Shown: positions 6,614 through 12,999 of the stretch, one piece after another
Layout of the letters: each line of letters begins with the position of its first letter
Position numbering within the stretch: position 1 is the first letter of the stretch
NCBI RefSeq assembly: GCF_002366715.1
Contig: NZ_DFBS01000015.1
Span: forward strand, 1-12,999
Length of the DNA: 12,999 nucleotides
Direction of reading: 5' to 3'
From: Halomonas sp. UBA3074
GTDB taxonomy: Bacteria > Pseudomonadota > Gammaproteobacteria > Pseudomonadales > Halomonadaceae
Notes under the pieces: model-generated
The model's database searches: none
What the model saw: only the letters and a program-made list of their open reading frames with translations
Told to the model about the DNA's origin: nothing
Position numbers and translations under genes: made by a program

Positions 6614-8539
6614 ATGCAGCCCGTCTTGGAAGGCTCCGAAGAGCTTCGCGAAGCACTGGTAGCGTTGCGCCGCGAGGTAGGCACCCTACGCGTCGAGGTA
6701 ACGCATGCCAATGTACTGCTCGAGGCGCTGGAGGCGATGCTTGATGTCGATGGCAACGTCGACCCTTTTGTGGGTGTCTTCAAGGCTCTATTGCCGGTTT
6801 TCGAGTGCTCTTACGCTATTGTCCTCATCGAAAATATAAAAGATCCGTGCAAGCTGGAATGCGTCGCCTCAACCCACGCTGCGGCGGTCGCGTCACTCTG
6901 GGAAAACGGCCGGAAATTTGGCAAGGTGCTTTCTGGACGCATTGTAACGACGATTTCCACCGCGGATGATGAAGCCTGGCCTCAGATTGACGGTTTGTCG
7001 AAATCGCAGCCTACCCTCTATTTGCCGTTGAGCGTGCGCGGTCAGCGCGGACTCATGATGTTGCTACGGGATGAGGATCACCCTGGCTTTGACCGCACCC
7101 ACGTGACGCTTGCCCGCAAATTCTCTCTGCTGGCCTCCCATGCGTTTGCGGCCAAGCGTGCCAGCCAGACCGAGGCGGAAAGTCATCGTCTGCAACATCT
7201 GACCCAACAATTGAAAGTCAGCCAGGAGGCGCTGAAGCTGCGCGCCAACCATGATCAGCTTACCGGCTTACCCAACCGCGCATATATTCAGGAACTCGTC
7301 GAGGCTATCCTTGCGCGCAAACAGCCGGGGCAGAAAATGGCCCTGGCATTTCTCGATCTCGATGACTTCAAACGGGTCAACGATTTCTACGGCCATACGG
7401 TGGGCGACGCGCTGCTAAAGAGTGTCGCGGACAGGCTTGGCACCGAAATCCGGCAAATGGACATTATCGGGCGAATCAGTGGCGACGAGTTCGTTATCGT
7501 TTTTGACCTGATTGAACAGCAATCAGAAATATCAGTCCTTATTCACCGCATAAGCGATAAGCTACGACAACCCTTCAGCATTGAAGGGCAGGAAATTAGA
7601 GCCTCGGGATCGATTGGCGTCGCGCTCTGGCCGGAACATGGCCATGACTATGATACGCTCCGACGTCATGCGGACACAGCCATGTACCGGGCCAAAACTG
7701 CGCATAAGGGGAGCTTCACGTTTTTCAGCTCAGCGCTGGGTAACGAGATGTCAGAGAGATTGTCACTCGAACATCGGCTGCGCATTGCCCTGTCGGAACG
7801 TGAATTCCAGTGTGCCTTGCAGCAGAAAGTCGATCTACGCACTCAGGACATTGTCGGATTTGAAGCGCTGGTCCGCTGGGTTGATCGTCACGGCACTATC
7901 CATTCGCCGGCGACATTCCTGCAGCTTGCTACGGAGCTGGACCTGCTGGATGGGATCACCGATATCGTTCTCGACAATCTGAGCCAAAGATTACCTTTAC
8001 TCGATGCCAAGTTCGGAACGGCCACAACATACAGCATCAATATATCGGCGTCCCAAGCAACGAAAACACTCTTCATGCAGAAGCTGATAAGGCGAATAGC
8101 CGATACCGGGAGTGCAGAGCGCTTTCTGCTCGAAGTGACGGAAGAATCTTTCCTCGCAGCCGGCGCTTTTCAAACGCAGGTATTGCCCTTGATCAGGGAA
8201 GCGGGCGTCGGCGTTTCCATCGACGATTTCGGGATAGGCTATTCATCCCTGGCTATTCTTGCCGACATCACGGCGGACGAACTCAAGGTCGATCGATCAC
8301 TGATAACTTCTATACATCAGCGACCGCGAAGCCAGAGCATCCTAGGGGCAATAGAATCCCTGGGTGCATCGCTAGGCATGTCCGTGATCGCGGAAGGCGT
8401 CGAAACACTGGATGAAAAAAACTATTTATTGAACTCGTCCAGAATAAAGACCGGCCAAGGATATTTATTCCACAGGCCGCAGCTCATCAGTGAGATCATC
8501 GAACAACAAACCTGCATCGTTCAGAAATTCAAGAGTTGA
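6614..8539 (+). CDS. GAF-like/GGDEF/EAL cyclic-di-GMP enzyme paired with the FIST sensor
   Basis: This 641-residue soluble protein has no membrane helix. Residues ~10-40 form a helical, coiled-coil-like start and ~42-180 look like a GAF domain. A linker coiled coil (~183-212) follows. The GGDEF domain (~213-375) has D248/D251 in FLDLDDFK, signature SGDEF (289-293, an accepted active variant) and an inhibitory I-site RQMD (280-283) exactly five residues upstream. The EAL domain (~380-630) retains E417 (EALVRW), N476, E507, D537-D538 (DDFGIG), K558, E594 (EGVE) and Q615, the residues for Mg2+ and c-di-GMP hydrolysis. Both activities are therefore possible in one protein. The ATG immediately follows the FIST stop (TAG ATG) and has no strong ribosome site of its own, pointing to coupled translation. 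The FIST protein is probably its regulator, by analogy with NosP/c-di-GMP enzyme pairs. There is no clear terminator after the stop. Confidence 0.93.
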   Translation: MQPVLEGSEELREALVALRREVGTLRVEVTHANVLLEALEAMLDVDGNVDPFVGVFKALLPVFECSYAIVLIENIKDPCKLECVASTHAAAVASLWENGRKFGKVLSGRIVTTISTADDEAWPQIDGLSKSQPTLYLPLSVRGQRGLMMLLRDEDHPGFDRTHVTLARKFSLLASHAFAAKRASQTEAESHRLQHLTQQLKVSQEALKLRANHDQLTGLPNRAYIQELVEAILARKQPGQKMALAFLDLDDFKRVNDFYGHTVGDALLKSVADRLGTEIRQMDIIGRISGDEFVIVFDLIEQQSEISVLIHRISDKLRQPFSIEGQEIRASGSIGVALWPEHGHDYDTLRRHADTAMYRAKTAHKGSFTFFSSALGNEMSERLSLEHRLRIALSEREFQCALQQKVDLRTQDIVGFEALVRWVDRHGTIHSPATFLQLATELDLLDGITDIVLDNLSQRLPLLDAKFGTATTYSINISASQATKTLFMQKLIRRIADTGSAERFLLEVTEESFLAAGAFQTQVLPLIREAGVGVSIDDFGIGYSSLAILADITADELKVDRSLITSIHQRPRSQSILGAIESLGASLGMSVIAEGVETLDEKNYLLNSSRIKTGQGYLFHRPQLISEIIEQQTCIVQKFKS

Positions 8540-8768
8540 AAAACCCTCATGACATATTACAAGGGAATTGATATTAACCAATACAATCAATGAGTTGAAT
8601 CTATTTTTGTTAATGGTTTTATTACTACTGTCGATACAGGCACTTCGTCATGGATAGCCTGCCGCCCGAGCATATACTCTGCTCTCTGGCATGGCATCGT
8701 TATCTTAGTGGAGTCAACTCAAGCATAGCGTCGTTAGCTCGCTCCCAAATGGGTCAAGGCTGGCATGA
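8540..8768. other. Intergenic stretch after the GGDEF-EAL gene
   Basis: A+T-rich DNA to about 8640. There is no strong terminator; only a weak AACCA/TGGTT pairing around 8576-8616 is seen. A 47-codon frame (8650-8793, starting MDSLPPEHIL) overlaps the start of the decayed transposase. It has no recognisable product or ribosome site. Confidence 0.4.
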
Positions 8769-9120
8769 GTCAATCGGGCCGCTCGGCGCCTGAAGGTCAC
8801 CCAAGACGCCATCAGCAAATGGCTCGACTATGTTCAAAAGGCAGTGAGGAGCGCTCAAAGTTCTGGGACAGTAAGGATTCAGCTTTGAAGAACAGCGCTG
8901 TACGATGCAGCGTATTACCGATGCCCTCGCACGCCTGGCCGACGTTCACTACAGTACCTCGTCGATGAGTGATCTTCTCAGACAATGGGGGCTAGCCCTG
9001 AAAAATGCCCAAGCGCTAGCCGAGCCGACTCAATGAGGCCTCCATCGACTACCGGCAAGAAAAGCTTTGGCCAGAATTTAAAAAGAGAAAGATGATCGGG
9101 GCGAAACGCTGATCTTCATT
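8769..9120 (+). pseudogene. Decayed IS630-like transposase remnant
   Basis: Protein-like blocks typical of IS630-family N-terminal regions occur in order but in shifting frames. A first helix-turn-helix block reads RAARRLKVTQDAISKWLDY (from 8775). It is followed in another frame by SKFWDSKDS (about 8855-8881). A second winged-helix block, ITDALARLADVHYSTSSMS then DLLRQWGLALK, runs from ~8908 in a third frame to a stop at 9034-9036. The frame then moves again for EASIDYRQEKLWPEFKKRK (from 9035), and GETLIFI appears in yet another frame near 9100. The last segment recalls the conserved lead-in to the first catalytic Asp of IS630 transposases, but the catalytic core is missing. At least four frame changes show it is long dead. 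The family call rests on block order and wording, without a database match. Confidence 0.6.
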
Positions 9121-9373
9121 GTCATGCAGTGCGTGATCTCCTGCGCCATCCGAAAGTACAAGGCCGATTGCTACTTGAAGCGCTTTCTCCTCGTGTCGTG
9201 AACTATTTAATCGGGCATTACAGCCAGCTTCAGCACAACAAAGAGAGAAGTACGAATCAGGCAAAGAAAAAGTACTGGACTAGCTATAAATCGGTGGCCA
9301 TTTTTTCTTGACCACTACATTGTAATTCCCTGCTTCTGAACGCTTCATCTTCCTAGAAGGTCGAACGCAGTGT

Positions 9374-9431
9374 ACCGCTTTGGAGTCACGAGAGAGTGAC
9401 GAAGGCCTTTATTCTCTCGGGTGAAAGCGGT
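9374..9431. repeat. Nested and alternative inverted repeats, possible structured RNA or small mobile repeat
   Basis: A perfect 8-bp outer stem pairs ACCGCTTT (9374-9381) with AAAGCGGT (9424-9431). Inside it, GTCAC (9385-9389) pairs with GTGAC (9396-9400) around the loop GAGAGA. That hairpin competes with a second pairing of CGAGAGA (9389-9395) with TCTCTCG (9413-9419). The two inner structures share bases and exclude each other. Confidence 0.45.
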
Positions 9432-9646
9432 GATTAATAGACGCGTATAGAATTGCCATTAACACCAATGAAGCTGAAGAATTTGGCGTGATTTAAGTGC
9501 TTAACTCCGCTCGTGCTGTTCTGAGATTGAGCCATGAAATGCCCCACCGCTTCTCTGTTGAGGGTGACACCTGTTTCGTTGCCGGTGAGCAGCCATTTTT
9601 TAAGTCAACTTCCCTTCTTACATTAGCCTACCCTTAACGTTGCATA

Positions 9647-9661
9647 CACCCCGTTGGGGTG
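9647..9661. promoter_or_regulatory. CACCCC-GTT-GGGGTG hairpin upstream of the MHYT gene
   Basis: A perfect 6-bp GC-rich stem with a 3-base loop lies 52 bases before the TTG start of the MHYT gene. It is not followed by a T run, so it is a poor intrinsic terminator. It could be an operator or a leader hairpin, or end a transcript arriving from the left. Confidence 0.4.
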
Positions 9662-9713
9662 CATTACGTTACGTATTATTTTTTAGGATATTTGGGCGAC
9701 TTTTTAGACGACT

Positions 9714-12296
9714 TTGAGTCAACCCATTACAGATTTAGGAGTAGGAGCCGATAGTAACTGTATTACCGATAGCCAACGGGTTGACGATCAATCAATGTTA
9801 TTCAATATGTTGCAAGACCCGGACATCATAAACGCGGTTCAGGGAGAACATGATTTTTTCTTAGTATTGCTCTCCTGGCTAGTTGCTTGGGTCGCTTCAT
9901 TCGCAGGTTTGGATATTATTAAACTGGTGCGGAAGGGATCTAAGACGATCTGGCGCAGCACATGGCTACTTGCTGGTGCCAGTTCCATGGGCTTGGGCGT
10001 ATGGAGCATGCACTTCATCGGCATGCATGCCTATCGGTTGGACTTTTCTGTCAGTCACGCTCCTTTGCCTACAATGTTATCCATTATTCCCGCCATCCTC
10101 GGTAGTTTATGTGCCATGGCCGTCATTTCGCGCGAAAACCCTTCCCATCGCGCCCTAGTGATAGCAGGGCTTGGTTTAGGAATTGGTATAGGAACAATGC
10201 ACTATAGCGGCATGGCGGCGATGCGCATGCCCGCCGAGCTATACCATGCACTGGACCTATTTTTGTTATCGCTGCTGGTCGCCGTTGGCTTAGGCATTGT
10301 CAGCGTTTATGCCTATCGCCTTTGCCAGCTCGAATGGGGCATGAGGCGCGCCAGAACCTGCGCCTTTATTGCGGCACTTTGCGTTTCTGTCGCGGTTTGC
10401 GGCATGCATTATGTCGCCATGCAGGCTGCCTGGTTTTTGCCTACTGATGATGCTGGCACGCCTGCCTTGCACATGTCTCACTGGATAATTTATTTAATTG
10501 GTAGCGTTGCTGTATTAATAGCCTTGCTCGCGCTAATAGGTACCCGAGTGCAGCGCCGCCTGCATACCAGCGAGCGCCATGAACACATGACTCAAACCCG
10601 CTTACTTGAGGTTATTTCCGCTCTTCAGGATAGCGTGATCCTGCTCGATGAACAGGCCCGGATTCGTCTGTGCAATGCTGCGTTTGAACGGTTGGCGGGT
10701 ATCAGCAGCAAGCAGCTTGAAGGCATGCCGGTGTCACAACTTAACTACGCTGAAGAAAGCCATTCACTCAGCAAACACATACGCCAAGTATTAGAAAAAA
10801 AGGGTGAATGGAGTGGAATGATCAACGCACTGAGCGCCAATGGTGAAAGCTTTCCCGCATGGCTGAGAGTAAGCCCTGTCATCTACGCCGACAGCGACGA
10901 CCAGGACTACGTTGCGCTGCTCAGCGACCGCTCTAAAGAACAGCAGGCCCAACAGCGTATTCACTACCTTGCCTATCACGATAGGCTGACAGAGCTTCCC
11001 AACCGGCGAGCGCTGCAGGAAAAACTTGCCGAGCTTTGCGCCAAGAAGTCGCTCACCCACCCGTATGCATTTTTGGCTCTATTCGATATTGATCGTTTTA
11101 AAGTACTCAACGACAGCCTAGGGCAAGATATCGGCGATGAGTTGCTTCGCCAATTGGGCGGACGCCTTAAACAGTGGCTAGAGACTGAATGGCTCGTTGC
11201 CAGGCTCGACGGTAACGAGTTTTCCTTAGCAGGCACTCTTGTTTCGCACGAAGCGCCCAACGCCGAGCAGGAGGCAATGCGCTTTATTGATGAGGTAGTG
11301 TTATCGCTGACGGCTGACTATTTGCTGCAAGGCCATACCTATCCGTGTCAGTTAAATGTCGGGGTGCTTATCTTTCAACCCCACGACCGGGAGATGACGC
11401 CGCAGCTGTTCAAACGAGTAGGACTTGCCCTACTGGAAGCCAAACAACACCGGGATGGTAAACCTAGGCTCTTTCATCAAGGACAAGAAGACGAGTTGGA
11501 AGAGCGCCTGACGCTTGAACGTGAATTGCAATACGCCATTGAGCACGACGAACTGTGCCTCTATCTCCAGCCTCAGGTCGATGCCGAAAGGCAAGTAATC
11601 GGAGCCGAAGCTCTTATACGTTGGCAGCATCCAACACGAGGTATGGTTTCACCTGGGCGATTTATTCCCGTCGCTGAAAAAACAGGGCTAATTTTGCCGC
11701 TGGGGCACTGGGTATTGAAAGAAGGCTGCCGCCTGTTGGGCGAGTGGCGTCATATGCCGGGGTTCCAAGACCTAAAGCTGTCATTAAATATCAGCGTTCG
11801 TCAATTCCAGCAGCCTGATTTTGCTGAACAAGTGCTGGCGCTCATCCAATGCTATGATGCGCCACCCGTACGCTTAACGCTGGAGCTTACCGAATCGCTT
11901 TTATTAAGTGACACTGATAGCACCATAAAAAAAATGGAACAGTTACAACGAGTGGGAATCAGCTTTGCACTGGATGACTTCGGCACGGGCTATTCATCAC
12001 TTTCGTATCTCAGGGTACTGCCCTTGGACACGCTTAAAATCGACATTGCATTCGTCAGGGACTTAACCCTGAATATGCAAGCCACGCCAATTGCTGCCAC
12101 CATCATTACCCTTGCAGAAAGCCTGGGACTGCGGGTGGTTGCCGAAGGAGTGGAAACCGACGAGCAGCGCGTAGTGCTGGCTCGACTGGGCTGCCATATT
12201 TATCAGGGATATCTGTTTGGTCGTCCCAGCACGGTAAAGGCTTTCTCAAATGCAATAGTTGAATACGATGCAGTAGATCATGCCAGCTTTACGTAA
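9714..12296 (+). CDS. MHYT-PAS-GGDEF-EAL membrane c-di-GMP phosphodiesterase
   Basis: Up to 860 residues. The N-terminal MHYT sensor (~48-280, about seven membrane helices) carries the three signature motifs MHFIGM (99-104), MHYSGM (162-167) and MHYVAM (231-236), proposed to bind metal and sense oxygen, NO or CO. A PAS domain (~297-405) and a GGDEF domain (~412-588) follow. The GGDEF signature is DGNEF (499-503) and there is no RxxD I-site, so diguanylate cyclase activity is unlikely, although DIDRFK (458-463) remains. The EAL domain (~595-845) keeps E632 (EALIRW), N692, E724 (ELTES), D754-D755 (DDFGTGY), K775, E811 (EGVE) and Q831, so it should hydrolyse c-di-GMP, with the degenerate GGDEF possibly acting as a GTP-sensing regulator. 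Start uncertain: TTG at 9714 gives the longest form, while ATG at 9795 (residue 28) lies closer to the MHYT domain; neither has a good ribosome site. Architecture resembles Pseudomonas MucR. Confidence 0.93.
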   Translation: MSQPITDLGVGADSNCITDSQRVDDQSMLFNMLQDPDIINAVQGEHDFFLVLLSWLVAWVASFAGLDIIKLVRKGSKTIWRSTWLLAGASSMGLGVWSMHFIGMHAYRLDFSVSHAPLPTMLSIIPAILGSLCAMAVISRENPSHRALVIAGLGLGIGIGTMHYSGMAAMRMPAELYHALDLFLLSLLVAVGLGIVSVYAYRLCQLEWGMRRARTCAFIAALCVSVAVCGMHYVAMQAAWFLPTDDAGTPALHMSHWIIYLIGSVAVLIALLALIGTRVQRRLHTSERHEHMTQTRLLEVISALQDSVILLDEQARIRLCNAAFERLAGISSKQLEGMPVSQLNYAEESHSLSKHIRQVLEKKGEWSGMINALSANGESFPAWLRVSPVIYADSDDQDYVALLSDRSKEQQAQQRIHYLAYHDRLTELPNRRALQEKLAELCAKKSLTHPYAFLALFDIDRFKVLNDSLGQDIGDELLRQLGGRLKQWLETEWLVARLDGNEFSLAGTLVSHEAPNAEQEAMRFIDEVVLSLTADYLLQGHTYPCQLNVGVLIFQPHDREMTPQLFKRVGLALLEAKQHRDGKPRLFHQGQEDELEERLTLERELQYAIEHDELCLYLQPQVDAERQVIGAEALIRWQHPTRGMVSPGRFIPVAEKTGLILPLGHWVLKEGCRLLGEWRHMPGFQDLKLSLNISVRQFQQPDFAEQVLALIQCYDAPPVRLTLELTESLLLSDTDSTIKKMEQLQRVGISFALDDFGTGYSSLSYLRVLPLDTLKIDIAFVRDLTLNMQATPIAATIITLAESLGLRVVAEGVETDEQRVVLARLGCHIYQGYLFGRPSTVKAFSNAIVEYDAVDHASFT

Positions 12297-12387
12297 TAAT
12301 TAATCATCATGTACTGCTCATTTTTATAAGCATACTTGTACAATGCATGACATGTATTTAGCAATTATGAGCATTTATAATACTAAA

Positions 12388-12392
12388 AAGGA
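12388..12392 (+). promoter_or_regulatory. Ribosome binding site AAGGA deciding the sensor start
   Basis: AAGGA lies 10 bases before the ATG at 12403. An in-frame ATG at 12367 has no such site, so the later ATG is preferred. Confidence 0.5.
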
Positions 12393-12402
12393 CATTAAAA
12401 TA

Positions 12403-12999
12403 ATGGCTGATGCATCACTTTCAAACCATATCGCACGCACCGACAGACTCATGTGGTTGCCGATAGGCTTTATCGTTTTCTTATGTGTAGTTGTGGGTAT
12501 TTTCACCCAAACCCTATTATTGGCTGTCGTAGTGGGGGTGATTACTCTGCCGCTGACCTACATCGTCCAACACCAATGGCGCGGTTACGTTATTAACAGC
12601 TTCGTCAAAGCTGCCGTGATGATGGTCTGGTCAGCCGTGTTGATCGAACAAAGTGGTGGACTGATTGAGGCACACTTCAGTATTTTTATCCTGCTATCTG
12701 TATTGATCCTTTACAGCGACTGGCGGGTTATTGCATTTGGTGGTCTAGTCATTGCGCTACACCATGTTCTATTTACTTGGCTCCAATACCAAGGTGTCGT
12801 CCAGCTCTATAACAGTATGGGCGATATGGAAAGCATGATAGCTGGTGACAGTAGCCACGGCTTTGTAGATTTACTCTACTGCTTGCTAATGCATGGCGGT
12901 GCTGTTGTTATCCAGGTGGTGATTCTTGGCTATTTGGCCAAGGTACTGAGAAACATGGTTAAAGAAGGACTTCACGTGGTAATCCCCCCATTTTCAGAG
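12403..12999 (+). CDS. Multi-pass membrane sensor, probable methyl-accepting chemotaxis protein N-terminus (cut by right edge)
   Basis: Only 199 codons are inside the window. After a short cytoplasmic start (MADASLSNHIARTDRLMW) come about six hydrophobic helices. The block GGLIEAHFSIFILLSVLILY followed by SDW (about 85-107), then the histidine pair in ALHHVLFTWLQYQ (118-130), is characteristic of an integral-membrane sensor found in front of chemoreceptor signalling domains, and sometimes GGDEF domains, in marine gammaproteobacteria. The last helix (~163-182) ends in AKVLRNMVKEGLHV, where a coiled coil or HAMP-like linker would be expected. Instead the final residues read VIPPFSE, which does not look like the usual continuation, so the gene may be interrupted near 12978. 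The gene follows the MHYT protein by 106 bases in the same direction. Assignment as a chemoreceptor is likely but its output domain is unseen. Confidence 0.7.
   Translation, partial: MADASLSNHIARTDRLMWLPIGFIVFLCVVVGIFTQTLLLAVVVGVITLPLTYIVQHQWRGYVINSFVKAAVMMVWSAVLIEQSGGLIEAHFSIFILLSVLILYSDWRVIAFGGLVIALHHVLFTWLQYQGVVQLYNSMGDMESMIAGDSSHGFVDLLYCLLMHGGAVVIQVVILGYLAKVLRNMVKEGLHVVIPPFSE

Larger units (their letters stand above)
9121..9713. other. Long intergenic stretch before the MHYT gene
   Basis: Nearly 600 bases without a convincing gene. The first ~190 bases may be more of the transposon debris, but no recognisable protein block continues. The remainder holds a set of nested inverted repeats (9374-9431) and a GC-rich hairpin (9647-9661) before the MHYT-PAS-GGDEF-EAL gene, whose promoter should lie here. 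Confidence 0.5.

Noticed and set aside
8650..8793. 47-codon frame starting MDSLPPEHILCSLAWHRYL
   Set aside because: No clear ribosome site or recognisable family, and it overlaps the decayed transposase blocks. Length is within chance.
9049..9264. Minus-strand 71-codon frame in the transposon debris
   Set aside because: Composition does not look like a protein and it lies antisense to the pseudogene.
9129..9311. 60-codon plus-strand frame containing LLLEALSPRVVNYLIGHYSQ
   Set aside because: No recognisable family and no ribosome site. It may be transposon debris, but I could not tie it to any transposase.

Overview
The window looks like chromosomal accessory DNA of a marine or halophilic gammaproteobacterium, most likely a Halomonas-type organism. 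The grounds are moderate GC, a CHASE2 adenylate cyclase, several multi-domain cyclic-di-GMP enzymes and a chemoreceptor-type membrane sensor. The genus is an inference from overall character, not from a marker gene.

Layout: (1) Bases 2-361 hold the 3' end of a MurJ/MviN-type lipid II flippase gene. It overlaps by 4 bases a 313-codon reading frame (358-1299) that looks chimeric. That frame has a short soluble N-terminus, an in-frame AATGGC hexamer repeat coding Asn-Gly, and a C-terminal region resembling the distal part of large FecR-type surface proteins. (2) Convergent to it, 14 bases away, is a complete CHASE2 class III adenylate cyclase gene (3527-1314). (3) An apparently intact IS3-family insertion sequence (3867-5074) follows. 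It has about 43-bp inverted repeats, orfA and orfB, and a textbook A AAA AAG programmed -1 frameshift site. (4) A tight two-gene unit (5387-8539) encodes a FIST-domain sensor of the NosP (nitric-oxide sensing haem protein) type and a GAF-like/GGDEF/EAL cyclic-di-GMP enzyme; the stop of the first gene abuts the ATG of the second. (5) About 1.17 kb without an intact gene (8540-9713) holds a decayed IS630-like transposase and two inverted-repeat structures. (6) A MHYT-PAS-GGDEF-EAL membrane protein (9714-12296) has a degenerate GGDEF site (DGNEF) and an intact EAL site. (7) The N-terminus of a multi-pass membrane sensor, probably a methyl-accepting chemotaxis protein, runs off the right edge.

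The region is therefore a mosaic of second-messenger genes: cAMP synthesis, a possible NO-responsive c-di-GMP switch, a membrane gas or redox-sensing c-di-GMP phosphodiesterase, and a chemoreceptor. Intact and decayed insertion sequences separate them. No tRNA, rRNA, CRISPR array or phage module was seen. The best candidate for a coherent system is the FIST plus GGDEF-EAL pair; the oddest object is the chimeric frame at 358-1299.
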